Positions 8,292 through 17,017 of a DNA stretch of 64,000 nucleotides are shown in pieces. Each line of letters opens with the position of its first letter. Within the stretch, counting starts at the first letter, position 1. Under the pieces are notes generated by a model that saw only the letters and a program-made list of their open reading frames with translations, did no database searches and was not told the origin of the DNA. The position numbers and the translations under genes were made by a program. This DNA comes from Loktanella sp. S4079 (GTDB lineage Bacteria > Pseudomonadota > Alphaproteobacteria > Rhodobacterales > Rhodobacteraceae), in contig NZ_JXYE01000002.1 in NCBI RefSeq assembly GCF_000967725.1, positions 434,001 through 498,000 of the forward strand. The letters are read 5' to 3'.

Positions 8292-10697
8292 ATGCAAGAA
8301 CCGTTGAGTTCATCTTATCCCGTTCTGCCGCTGCGCGACATTGTGGTGTTTCCACATATGATCGTGCCCTTGTTCGTTGGGCGTGAAAAATCGGTCCGCG
8401 CTCTCGAAGAGGTGATGCAGGACGATAAACAGATTCTGTTGTCGAGCCAAATTGACGCTGGCGAGGATGATCCAGCTCAAGATGGGATCTATAAGACTGG
8501 CGTTCTGGCAAATGTGCTTCAGCTACTCAAGCTGCCTGACGGTACCGTGAAGGTTTTGGTCGAAGGCCGTAGCCGCGTGCGCATTACCGGATTTGTCGAA
8601 AATATCGACTTTTTCGAAGCGTCAGCCGAGTATCTCGACGAAACATCTGGCGACGCCGCCGAGGAAGAGGCGCTTGTCCGCAATGTCGCCGCCGAGTTTG
8701 AGCGTTACGCAAAGATCAAGAAAAACATCCCCGAAGAAGCGATGGCCGCCGTTGGTGAGGCGACTGAGCCTGCAAAACTGGCCGACCTCGTTGCCGGACA
8801 TCTGGGGATCGAAGTGGATCAAAAGCAGGGTTTGCTAGAAACCCTGTCTGTGACCGAACGGCTTGAGAAAGTTTTCGGGCTGATGCAGGGCGAAATGTCT
8901 GTCCTGCAAGTCGAGAAAAAGATCAAGACACGCGTTAAATCCCAGATGGAGCGCACCCAACGCGAATACTATCTGAATGAGCAAATGAAGGCCATTCAGA
9001 AGGAATTGGGCGATGGTGAAGATGGCCAGAACGAAGTGGCCGAGCTTGAAGCCAAAATTGCTGAAACCAAGCTGTCGAAAGAGGCAAAAGAAAAGGTCGA
9101 TACAGAGCTGAAAAAGCTCAAGAATATGTCGCCTATGTCTGCCGAAGCGACCGTTGTGCGCAACTATCTTGATTGGATTTTGGCCGTGCCGTGGGGCACC
9201 AAGTCACGCACCAAGAAAGATCTGGGACACGCGCAAAAGGTTCTCGATTCGGATCACTTTGGTCTTGAAAAGGTCAAAGAGCGGATCGTGGAATATCTTG
9301 CGGTGCAGCAGCGCTCTAAAAAGCTGAAAGGCCCGATCATGTGCCTTGTCGGCCCTCCGGGTGTTGGTAAAACCAGCCTTGGGAAATCTGTGGCCAAAGC
9401 AACGGGTCGTGAATTTATCCGCATCAGCCTTGGTGGGGTGCGCGACGAATCTGAGATTCGCGGTCACCGTCGGACTTATATCGGGTCTATGCCCGGTAAG
9501 ATCATTCAAGCGCTGAAAAAGGCGAAAACCACGAACCCGCTGATCTTGCTCGATGAAATCGACAAGATGGGGCAGGATTTCCGTGGCGACCCTGCGTCGG
9601 CGATGCTTGAGGTCTTGGACCCGGAACAGAACGGCACATTCGTCGATCACTACCTCGAGGTCGAATATGACCTGTCGAACGTGATGTTCCTGACAACGGC
9701 GAACAGCTATAACATGCCTGGGCCACTGTTGGACCGGATGGAGATCATTTCACTGTCGGGCTACACCGAGGATGAAAAGGTCGAAATCTCAAAGCAGCAC
9801 TTGTTGCCGAAGGTCATGAAGAACCACGGCCTGAAGCCATCCGAGTTCAGCGTTTCTGATGATGCGCTGCTGTCCATGGTCCGCGTCTACACCCGCGAAG
9901 CAGGTGTGCGGAACCTTGAACGAGAACTGGCCAAGGTTGCCCGTAAAGCGGTGACCAAGATCGTTAAGAAAGAGGCAAAAGTGATCGAGGTCACAGCCGA
10001 AAACCTGAACGAATTCTTGGGCGTTGAAAAACACCGCTTTGGCTTGGCCGAAGAGCAGGATCAGGTTGGTGTCGTGACCGGGCTGGCATGGACAAGCGTT
10101 GGTGGTGAGTTGCTAAACATCGAAGCACTGCGTCTGCCGGGTAAGGGGCGTATGAAAACGACCGGTAAGCTGGGTGATGTCATGAAGGAATCGATCGATG
10201 CTGCGTCGTCTTACGTACGTTCGATCGCGCCTGAGATCGGTATCAAGCCTCCGCAGTTCGATACATTGGACATTCACGTGCACGTCCCTGACGGGGCCAC
10301 GCCCAAAGACGGACCTTCAGCAGGTCTGGCCATGGTGACATCAATTGTATCTGTGCTGACTAAAATCCCCGTGCGCAAAGATGTTGCCATGACGGGTGAG
10401 GTATCACTACGCGGAAACGCAATGCCAATCGGTGGCCTCAAGGAAAAACTACTGGCTGCGCTGCGTGGTGGGATCAAAACTGTTTTGATTCCTCAGGACA
10501 ACGCGAAGGACTTGCCTGAAATTCCAGACAACGTGAAAGAGGGGCTTACGATTATCCCTGTGAAACACGTCTCCGAGGTGCTGGAACACGCATTGGTCAG
10601 CAAGCCTGAAGCCATCGAATGGGACGAGGCGGCAGAAGAAGCCGCGGCGGCAGCGCTGCGGGCGAATGCAGAAGCAGCAGGGGCAAGAGCCCACTAA
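8292..10697 (+). CDS. lon: ATP-dependent protease Lon
   Basis: Cytosolic AAA+ serine protease of 801 residues that degrades misfolded and regulatory proteins. The order is the usual one: N-terminal substrate-binding domain (about 1-200), AAA+ module with Walker A GPPGVGKTS and Walker B LILLDEIDK, then the protease domain with the catalytic Ser in KDGPSAGLAM and Lys in GGLKEKLLAALRGG. An Ala/Glu-rich tail follows. AAGGAAGAG before the ATG at 8292 sets the start. A sigma-32-like promoter lies upstream, a strong terminator follows, and an HU-family gene comes next, a neighbourhood common for lon. Confidence 0.98.
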   Translation: MQEPLSSSYPVLPLRDIVVFPHMIVPLFVGREKSVRALEEVMQDDKQILLSSQIDAGEDDPAQDGIYKTGVLANVLQLLKLPDGTVKVLVEGRSRVRITGFVENIDFFEASAEYLDETSGDAAEEEALVRNVAAEFERYAKIKKNIPEEAMAAVGEATEPAKLADLVAGHLGIEVDQKQGLLETLSVTERLEKVFGLMQGEMSVLQVEKKIKTRVKSQMERTQREYYLNEQMKAIQKELGDGEDGQNEVAELEAKIAETKLSKEAKEKVDTELKKLKNMSPMSAEATVVRNYLDWILAVPWGTKSRTKKDLGHAQKVLDSDHFGLEKVKERIVEYLAVQQRSKKLKGPIMCLVGPPGVGKTSLGKSVAKATGREFIRISLGGVRDESEIRGHRRTYIGSMPGKIIQALKKAKTTNPLILLDEIDKMGQDFRGDPASAMLEVLDPEQNGTFVDHYLEVEYDLSNVMFLTTANSYNMPGPLLDRMEIISLSGYTEDEKVEISKQHLLPKVMKNHGLKPSEFSVSDDALLSMVRVYTREAGVRNLERELAKVARKAVTKIVKKEAKVIEVTAENLNEFLGVEKHRFGLAEEQDQVGVVTGLAWTSVGGELLNIEALRLPGKGRMKTTGKLGDVMKESIDAASSYVRSIAPEIGIKPPQFDTLDIHVHVPDGATPKDGPSAGLAMVTSIVSVLTKIPVRKDVAMTGEVSLRGNAMPIGGLKEKLLAALRGGIKTVLIPQDNAKDLPEIPDNVKEGLTIIPVKHVSEVLEHALVSKPEAIEWDEAAEEAAAAALRANAEAAGARAH

Positions 10698-10715
10698 GCC
10701 CATCCGAATAGATCA

Positions 10716-10745
10716 AAGGCGCGCTATTACAGCGCGCCTTTTTTA
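10716..10745 (+). terminator. Rho-independent terminator after lon
   Basis: AAGGCGCGCT-ATTAC-AGCGCGCCTT followed by TTTTTA. The stem is GC-rich with perfect 10-bp arms. Confidence 0.92.
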
Positions 10746-10810
10746 TGTGCGCGTGGATGAACGACGAATTAATATATGAATCATGAGTGCTGGAACGATA
10801 GGGAATGCCA

Positions 10811-11089
10811 ATGTCTGAGACTGAAGATCAAAATGAAGCGCCTGAAAACGTGCTGAAAAAGCCCGCTTTGTTTGAGGAGGTAGTCGCGCGAACAGGTCTC
10901 AAGAAACGCGATGTGAAGCCTGCCGTCGAAGCAGCACTCGCTGTTCTTGGCGAAGCTTTGGAGCGCGGCGAAGATTTGAACATCCCGCCTCTGGGAAAAC
11001 TGCGAATCGTCAAAGCCAAGGATCTGACGCAGGGCGGTAAAGTGATGACTGCTAAGATTCGGACCCCCAAGCAGCGCACAGAATCGTAA
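10811..11089 (+). CDS. Divergent HU-family DNA-binding protein
   Basis: A 92-residue protein of the HU/IHF fold. An acidic N-terminal extension of about 15 residues precedes the helical dimerisation part (LFEEVVARTGLKKRDVKPAVEAAL) and the beta-arm region LNIPPLGKLRIVKAKDL. The canonical RNP-rich arm is much altered (KIRTPKQ), so DNA binding mode may differ from true HU. I start at 10811, with AGGGA at good spacing, rather than the ATG two codons earlier. It follows lon, as hup genes often do. Confidence 0.8.
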   Translation: MSETEDQNEAPENVLKKPALFEEVVARTGLKKRDVKPAVEAALAVLGEALERGEDLNIPPLGKLRIVKAKDLTQGGKVMTAKIRTPKQRTES

Positions 11090-11146
11090 GAAACCGCAAA
11101 CTAATATCCAGCATAGCGTGACAGGGCCAACCCCGAAGGTCGAACA

Positions 11147-11707
11147 TTGAATTTCCCCGAACTTTATATCCTACGTCATGGCCAAACCCTTTGGAATCAA
11201 GAGGGGCGGATGCAGGGCGAATTGAATTCTCCCCTGACCCCACTAGGGCAGGCGCAGGCCGTCCGACAAGGTGAGATTCTCGCAGGTTGTGATCTCAAGG
11301 GATTCGCATTTTTGAGTAGCCCTCAGGGCAGGGCGGTGCAGACAGCGGGAATCGCTTTGGCGCAAATCGCGCAAAATATCGAAACAGACCCCCGGCTGAG
11401 GGAAATTGGTGTCGGTGATTGGTCCGGATTACTACGAGATACCTTACCACTGCCCGAAGCGGATGATCCCTATATGGCGCAGTACGAGATCGCCCCAAAC
11501 GGAGAGGGGATTGCAGCGGTGCGTGAACGCTGTCGCGCTTTTTTGTATGATTTAAAGGGGCCAGCGGTGGTCGTGACACATGGTGTCACTGGGCGCACTT
11601 TGCGTGAACTGGTTGTCGGAACCACAGGTTTGGCAGGTTCAGATATCCATGGCGGGCAGGGCTGCGTCTATCATTTGAAAAATGGTTCACAAAAGTTGAT
11701 TTCTTAG
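11147..11707 (+). CDS. Histidine phosphatase family protein (phosphoglycerate mutase-like)
   Basis: A 186-residue member of the phosphoglycerate mutase-like branch. The phosphohistidine motif LRHGQTLWNQEGRMQG is at the N-terminus, and the second catalytic His lies in VVTHGVTGR near residue 145. Length and motifs fit broad-specificity phosphatases better than glycolytic mutase. Translation starts at a TTG, 11147, with GAAGGT just upstream; no ATG would preserve the RHG motif. The tRNA-Val gene follows. Confidence 0.87.
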   Translation: MNFPELYILRHGQTLWNQEGRMQGELNSPLTPLGQAQAVRQGEILAGCDLKGFAFLSSPQGRAVQTAGIALAQIAQNIETDPRLREIGVGDWSGLLRDTLPLPEADDPYMAQYEIAPNGEGIAAVRERCRAFLYDLKGPAVVVTHGVTGRTLRELVVGTTGLAGSDIHGGQGCVYHLKNGSQKLIS

Positions 11708-11747
11708 CTTGCACCCCGCCGCGGGATAGCCTAAATCACGCCCCATC

Positions 11748-11823
11748 GGGTGATTAGCTCAGTTGGTAGAGCGCTTCCTTTACACGGAAGATGTCGGGAG
11801 TTCGAGCCTCTCATCACCCACCA
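11748..11823 (+). tRNA. tRNA-Val (anticodon TAC)
   Basis: 76 nt with acceptor GGGTGAT pairing ATCACCC, discriminator A and an encoded CCA. The anticodon loop CTTTACAC gives TAC (Val). D and T arms (TTCGAGC) are intact. Confidence 0.97.
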
Positions 11824-11854
11824 TTACCACCATATGTAGATACAAATTTGGCCA

Positions 11855-11886
11855 ACATGCCTCCGATCTGGGTGGCGTGTTTCTTT
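11855..11886 (+). terminator. Possible terminator after tRNA-Val
   Basis: ACATGCC and GGCGTGT arms (one G-U pair) close a 12-base loop and are followed by TTCTTTC. A modest hairpin with a pyrimidine-rich tail. Confidence 0.4.
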
Positions 11887-12032
11887 CAGTTTTCAGCGTG
11901 ATCAATCGCCGAAATCAGTGAGTTTTGGAAAACATTCACTTGATGTCATTTTTTGTCACTAGGGCGCTTGACGGCAGGCTGGCGCAGACTTAGAAGCACC
12001 CCACGTTCGGTCACAGACCGGAAAGTAGATGC

Positions 12033-12109
12033 GCGGTTGTAGCTCAGTTGGTTAGAGTACCGGCCTGTCACGCCGGGGGTCGCGGGTTCGAGCCCCGTCA
12101 ACCGCGCCA
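12033..12109 (+). tRNA. tRNA-Asp (anticodon GTC), copy 1
   Basis: 77 nt, acceptor GCGGTTG/CAACCGC, discriminator G, encoded CCA, anticodon GTC in CTGTCAC. It differs from the second copy by one D-loop base (CAGTTGG here). Confidence 0.97.
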
Positions 12110-12139
12110 CTACTTACAGTCTTGAACGAAATACGATGC

Positions 12140-12216
12140 GCGGTTGTAGCTCAGCTGGTTAGAGTACCGGCCTGTCACGCCGGGGGTCGCGGGTTCGAGC
12201 CCCGTCAACCGCGCCA
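12140..12216 (+). tRNA. tRNA-Asp (anticodon GTC), copy 2
   Basis: 77 nt, identical to copy 1 except CAGCTGG in the D loop. The two lie in tandem 30 bp apart, probably in one transcript, and look like a recent local duplication. Confidence 0.97.
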
Positions 12217-12591
12217 TCTTATCTTTACAGATGATTATCTATTCTCTTGAGAGTTGTTGTGTCCGGTTGGTGGATCAAGATCCACCCTACGCATCTTGCG
12301 CGAGCGGCTTGGAGAGTGTCTCGCCGGTATTGGGTTCGCGACACGCTTGATGATCGCAGTGGCCACTATTGATCCGGACATTTATGGCAAAGCTATGGGG
12401 GCGGAAAGTTGCTGCCTTGGAGTGGTAATTAGAAACCTGAAATTTGTGGTCGAGGGCGTCATGAGGGTGCATCGGTTGCGCAGTTTACGTGACACCATGC
12501 TATGAATTTAAACTCGATCAGTAAGTAGATGTGCGACCTGTTAAAGAATTTGCGTTTCTAATGACCTCGGGGTCATCTGTCGCTCAAATAG
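12217..12591. other. Intergenic region after the tRNA-Asp pair
   Basis: No supported gene. Open frames on both strands here are short and lack ribosome binding sites or recognisable motifs. It contains a perfect palindrome (listed separately). Being directly downstream of tRNA genes it could be an old integration scar, but no integrase or att repeat is seen. Confidence 0.5.
12269..12286. repeat. Perfect palindrome GGTGGATC-AA-GATCCACC
   Basis: 8-bp arms with a 2-base centre, followed by CTACG. From memory, similar GGTGGATC/GATCCACCCTACG units occur repeatedly between genes in many proteobacteria; only this one copy is visible in the window. Confidence 0.45.
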
Positions 12592-12619
12592 AAAGGGCTG
12601 GCATTTTAGCCAGCCCTTT
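12592..12619. terminator. Terminator hairpin after the M20 dipeptidase gene
   Basis: Perfect 11-bp arms AAAGGGCTGGC (12592-12602) and GCCAGCCCTTT (12609-12619) around a 6-base loop. Flanking A/T residues allow function in both directions; it closes the minus-strand gene ending at 12625. Confidence 0.85.
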
Positions 12620-12624
12620 ATCCG

Positions 12625-13995
12625 TTAGGTCATTGCGTCCAATATCCGTGCCCATGATCTGATCCCTTTATGGAACGAGGACAGATCGTATTTTTCATTT
12701 GGGCTGTGGATTTGATCGTCATCCTTGCCAAAGCCAATAAGCATCGCGTCCATATTCAAGATTTCCTTGAAATGCCCCGCAATCGGAATCGAGCCGCCAC
12801 AGCCGACATAGGCGGCTGCATTTGGCCACTCATCCGAGAGCGCTTTCTTGGCTTGATCAAAGGCGGGGTGGGTGGTTGTCATTTGCCCAGCCATACTTGC
12901 CCCATGGTCGCTAAAGGTGACGCTGCAATCGGCGGGCAGCATATCTTGGACCATTTTCCGAAAATTCTCGCGAATTTTGAGCGGGTCTTGCGTGCCGACC
13001 AACCGAAAACTGATTTTTGCATGTGCTTCAGAAGGAAGGACTGTTTTGAAACCATCGCCGGTGTAGCCGGACCAAATGCCGTTGACCTCGCAGGTGGGGC
13101 GGGACCAGATCATTTCCAGCGGACGGCGACCTTTTTCGCCAGCGGGTTCTGACAGACCGACCTCGCCCAAGAATTTCTTTTCGTCGAATTTCAGGTCATC
13201 CCATGCCGCGGCGAGCTCGTTCGAAAGCTCGGGGACCCCGTCGTAGAAATCTGGGATCGTGATCCGGCCATCTTCGTCATGTAGGGCTGCGATGATTTTG
13301 GCCAGCACACGGGCAGGGTTCATTGCGATACCGCCGTACATGCCCGAATGCAGGTCCTTGTTCGGGCCAGTGATGGTCAGTTCTTCGCCAAGTAGCCCGC
13401 GTAGCTGTGTGATGATAGCGGGCGTGCTGTCGCCATAGAGGCCAGTGTCGCAGATTAGCGCAATGTCGGCGGTTAGCTCTTCTGCGTTTTCTTGCATAAA
13501 GGGCGTGAGCGACGGTGACCCGGATTCTTCTTCGCCTTCAAAGAAGAGCGTGATTTTGCAGGGTAGTTTGCCATGTTCGGCCTTCCAGGCACGGCAGGCC
13601 TCGACGAATGTCATCAACTGCCCCTTGTCGTCCGAAGAACCGCGCCCTCGGATTACTTTGCCGTTTGGGGTGTCCTCGATTTGCGGGTCAAATGGGTCGC
13701 GATCCCAGAGATCCAGCGGGTCAACTGGCTGTACGTCGTAGTGCCCGTAGAAAAGGACATGCGGCCCCTCGCCATCGTAATGTGCAACGACCATCGGGTG
13801 ACCTGGGGTCGGGCGTTTGGATGCCTCAAACCCGATGCTTTGCAGATCAGCGACAAGCCAGTCGGCGGCAGTGTCGCAGTCGCCCTTATAGGCAGGGTCG
13901 GTTGAAATGGATGGAATGCGCAAAAGTTCAAGCAGCCGCTCTGTTGCCGCGTGCAGTTCACTGTCAATACGCGAGAGGACGGGATCGAGTGTCAT
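12625..13995 (-). CDS. M20 family metallodipeptidase
   Basis: A 456-residue zinc peptidase of the M20 family, closest in layout to the carnosinase/dipeptidase branch. Metal-site motifs are FYGHYDVQPVDP, GRGSSDDKGQ with the bridging Asp, FEGEEESGSPSL with the catalytic Glu, and a late IHSPNEKY His. No signal peptide is visible, so it is likely cytosolic and hydrolyses dipeptides or related amides. It is monocistronic, with its own terminator, and divergent from the gene at 14131. Confidence 0.93.
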   Translation of the reverse strand: MTLDPVLSRIDSELHAATERLLELLRIPSISTDPAYKGDCDTAADWLVADLQSIGFEASKRPTPGHPMVVAHYDGEGPHVLFYGHYDVQPVDPLDLWDRDPFDPQIEDTPNGKVIRGRGSSDDKGQLMTFVEACRAWKAEHGKLPCKITLFFEGEEESGSPSLTPFMQENAEELTADIALICDTGLYGDSTPAIITQLRGLLGEELTITGPNKDLHSGMYGGIAMNPARVLAKIIAALHDEDGRITIPDFYDGVPELSNELAAAWDDLKFDEKKFLGEVGLSEPAGEKGRRPLEMIWSRPTCEVNGIWSGYTGDGFKTVLPSEAHAKISFRLVGTQDPLKIRENFRKMVQDMLPADCSVTFSDHGASMAGQMTTTHPAFDQAKKALSDEWPNAAAYVGCGGSIPIAGHFKEILNMDAMLIGFGKDDDQIHSPNEKYDLSSFHKGIRSWARILDAMT

Positions 13996-14130
13996 ATGAT
14001 GAGTCCTATGTTGGGATGTGGACAGGGTGGCACGATTGGCGCGGGCGTCAATCCAAAACGCATAACTGTTTGACTTGGGCCATGTCGGAGCGGATTAATT
14101 AGCGCCAAGGGTTATTTATAGGCCGATGAC

Positions 14131-15522
14131 ATGATTGAGTATTTTCAGAATTTGATAGACGTCGCTTTTGATTTCGAAAACACCAGTCGAGACGTGCGCA
14201 AGATGGCTTTCGCCCAGTTTATGATCAGCGCGGTAATCGTTATTGCTGTGCCATTTAAGATATTGATGGTTATCGGAGATCGTATCCGTGGACGCCGCTT
14301 GAAAAGGAATGCGTCGATAGATCCGATGCGTGAACCTGAGAGGTTCGCACAAGCGATTGCTGCGGGCGATCTGTACCCGCATCGGTTCGTACCGCCGCCT
14401 CTGCCGCTGAGGCTGGCCCCGCGCCCGATGGATGGCAGGTATTTTGAAACGCTGCGTGCATTCGCCGAAGAAAAGAAGCGCACTGGCGAGGTGATGAATG
14501 ATTACGAACGCGAAACAGTCGGGGTGATGGGGTTTCTATATGATGTGGCTGGTTCAAAGGGTTTAGCGCATTTCGACAGCTTTGATGGCATTGCACCTTT
14601 TCGCAGTCACGAATTGCGGTCAATGTTGGAGAAGTTAGGGTTGAGTGAGCTCAATTCCTGTATCGAAGCGGCCTTAGCAATTCACCTTCAGCGCTATCAG
14701 TTGAGCCAAGACTACGTGGCGAGCGGTATGCCCGCCGAACAGGTCGCATCACATCCGAATATGCCAACCTATACGCAATTGGATGCGTCACTCAAAGTGC
14801 ATGGTGGTCAGGGCCGGTTCATTCATGCGGCGAACAGATATTTGGAGTCGTCCTACCCTTGGGCACCTGAGCAGCCGCACAGTGCATTTGCTAAACCGGC
14901 GGCACCAAACGAGCAACATGATCAGTCCAGTGCTATGGATCCCTATTCGGCTATCGATAGACAATTGGTCGTGCCAGCCGCGCGTACTGAACCACCTGCA
15001 GACGAAGAGGTGACGCTGGTTGTGGGGGCCGCAAAGCGCCCAGCAGACAAAAGTTTTTGGGAAACGCTATTGCGACATTGCCAGGCCAAAGACCGCTGTG
15101 GTGCCCATATGACACCCGACGAAGAACTTGTGGCTGGACGGCTCGCTTTTGCAGAGCGGATGCTGCGCGAGCCGGGCTGTCGTCTTTTGGAAAGCTATGA
15201 GAATGGTTTGCCGTACACTGGCAGTGAGCTTTTTGCGGCGCTGAGGATGGTCGACCTGTCTGAGCTCGGCGAAGGCCTGCTGCGCGCGGTGCAGGTTTAC
15301 GACCAACGTCGCGCCGTTCGAAGCCAACTTTTGCAACAAGGTGTGGCCCAGTCCATGTTGGAGACACACAAAGAAATGCCCACCTATGACAGTTGTGATT
15401 ACGACCTGATGCTAGCTGGCGGGCACGGACGCTTTTTGTGGATGGTTAACCGTTATTTTGAACGTGCTTACGAATGGGCACCAGCTGACGTTGCGATCAA
15501 ATCTCCGTATTCATTGATCTAG
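14131..15522 (+). CDS. Membrane-anchored protein with a tandemly duplicated helical domain, function unknown
   Basis: A 463-residue protein I cannot assign. One membrane segment lies at about 25-48, then a basic stretch. Two copies of a roughly 140-residue domain follow, about 105-246 and 310-451, joined by a Pro/Ala-rich linker. Each copy ends in the same order: MPTY (211/417), an Asp-x-x-Leu, GGxGRF (225/430), NRY (235/440), and Y-x-WAP (242/447). The helix-rich plan, with (V/L)GLSEL-like and LDxxL-x-GG segments, faintly recalls DUF4375/DMP19 proteins. It is monocistronic upstream of hemA. The membrane anchor suggests the duplicated part faces the cytoplasm. Confidence 0.75.
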   Translation: MIEYFQNLIDVAFDFENTSRDVRKMAFAQFMISAVIVIAVPFKILMVIGDRIRGRRLKRNASIDPMREPERFAQAIAAGDLYPHRFVPPPLPLRLAPRPMDGRYFETLRAFAEEKKRTGEVMNDYERETVGVMGFLYDVAGSKGLAHFDSFDGIAPFRSHELRSMLEKLGLSELNSCIEAALAIHLQRYQLSQDYVASGMPAEQVASHPNMPTYTQLDASLKVHGGQGRFIHAANRYLESSYPWAPEQPHSAFAKPAAPNEQHDQSSAMDPYSAIDRQLVVPAARTEPPADEEVTLVVGAAKRPADKSFWETLLRHCQAKDRCGAHMTPDEELVAGRLAFAERMLREPGCRLLESYENGLPYTGSELFAALRMVDLSELGEGLLRAVQVYDQRRAVRSQLLQQGVAQSMLETHKEMPTYDSCDYDLMLAGGHGRFLWMVNRYFERAYEWAPADVAIKSPYSLI

Positions 15523-15677
15523 GTCAACGTCTTGCGTATCTTTGACCGGCACTAAGGTTATAGGGGGCGACAGTTTGTAGCGTATTGCTTGGACTGGTTT
15601 GGCCCTATATGACACTTAGAACGATTCAAAACGATGAGGCGATCGTTGTTTTGACGCGCAAGATGAAGGAAGTATCA

Positions 15678-16901
15678 GTGGACTATACCGCTCAGTTGGA
15701 AGCTGCGATTGACCGTTTGCACGAAGAAGGCCGCTATCGGACCTTCATTGATATCGAGCGCAAGCGCGGTCAGTTTCCTCATGCCACGTGGCGCAAAGAT
15801 GACGGGTCCGAAGCACCTGTAACGGTGTGGTGTGGCAATGATTATCTGGGTATGGGCCAGCATCCTGTCGTATTGGCCGCGATGCACGAGGCGGTGGATG
15901 CAACGGGCGCTGGATCCGGTGGTACGCGCAATATCTCTGGTACGACCGTTTATCATAAGCGGCTCGAAGCAGAGCTTGCCGATCTACACCAAAAAGAATC
16001 AGCCTTGTTGTTTACTTCGGCTTATATCGCCAATGACGCGACGCTCAGCACGCTGCCCAAGCTGTTTCCCGGTCTTATCATTTATTCTGACGCGTTGAAT
16101 CATGCCTCTATGATCGAAGGCGTGCGCCGCAACGGTGGTGCAAAGCGCATTTTCCGCCACAACGATGTCGAACACCTGCGTGAATTGCTGGCCGCTGACG
16201 ATCCTGCCGCGCCGAAACTGATTGCATTTGAATCCATCTATTCCATGGATGGCGATTTTGGCCCAATCGCGGAAATCTGCGACCTCGCAGACGAATTCGG
16301 CGCGCTGACCTATATCGACGAAGTGCACGCCGTTGGCATGTACGGACCTCGTGGGGCAGGGGTTGCTGCACGTGATGGCCTGATGGGTCGTATCGACATC
16401 ATCAACGGTACATTGGCCAAAGCATACGGTGTGATGGGCGGTTATATCGCTGCATCCGCAAAAATGTGTGACGCTATCCGCTCTTACGCGCCGGGCTTCA
16501 TCTTTACGACCAGCTTACCGCCAGCGGTCGCTGCTGGTGCTGCGGCAAGCGTTGCACATCTGAAGTCAGACGACACTTTGCGGCTTCAGCACCAAACGCA
16601 GGCGAAAATTCTAAAGCTGCGCCTCAAGGGGATGGGGCTACCTATCATCGACCACGGAACGCACATCGTTCCCTTGATTGTTGGCAACCCGATCCACACC
16701 AAAAAGCTGTCTGATATGCTGCTGTCTGAGTTTGGTATCTATGTACAGCCGATCAATTTCCCGACTGTTCCACGCGGAACAGAGCGTTTGCGCTTTACGC
16801 CTTCGCCTGTTCACGGGCCGCGTGAAATGGATGCACTAGTGGGTGCTTTGGACAGTCTTTGGTCACATTGTGCGCTAAATCGCGCTGAACTTGCTGGTTA
16901 A
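15678..16901 (+). CDS. hemA: 5-aminolevulinate synthase
   Basis: Condenses glycine and succinyl-CoA to 5-aminolevulinate, the first step of tetrapyrrole synthesis in alphaproteobacteria (Shemin pathway). It is PLP-dependent, with the Schiff-base lysine in [13 protein letters not shown] and the substrate motif GTRNISGT. I start it at the GTG at 15678, with GAAGGA 7 bases upstream; this gives 407 residues beginning VDYTAQLE, matching the family. In-frame ATGs at 15585, 15609 and 15663 would add unrelated residues. It stands as its own unit before the RodZ-like gene. Confidence 0.96.
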   Translation: MDYTAQLEAAIDRLHEEGRYRTFIDIERKRGQFPHATWRKDDGSEAPVTVWCGNDYLGMGQHPVVLAAMHEAVDATGAGSGGTRNISGTTVYHKRLEAELADLHQKESALLFTSAYIANDATLSTLPKLFPGLIIYSDALNHASMIEGVRRNGGAKRIFRHNDVEHLRELLAADDPAAPKLIAFESIYSMDGDFGPIAEICDLADEFGALTYIDEVHAVGMYGPRGAGVAARDGLMGRIDIINGTLAKAYGVMGGYIAASAKMCDAIRSYAPGFIFTTSLPPAVAAGAAASVAHLKSDDTLRLQHQTQAKILKLRLKGMGLPIIDHGTHIVPLIVGNPIHTKKLSDMLLSEFGIYVQPINFPTVPRGTERLRFTPSPVHGPREMDALVGALDSLWSHCALNRAELAG

Positions 16902-17017
16902 CCTTTTTTCAACATATGCATGGCGGGTGTCGGTATGCTATTGATTGAAAAGGTTCTCACGCGCGGTTGATTCGTGTTACATGTAGAACCACGGGGCAGT
17001 AACCGACGGGACAGTCG

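Noticed and set aside
12254-12505. An 83-codon frame after the tRNA-Asp genes
   Set aside because: No ribosome binding site, an unlikely start, and no recognisable domain; the region fits intergenic DNA.
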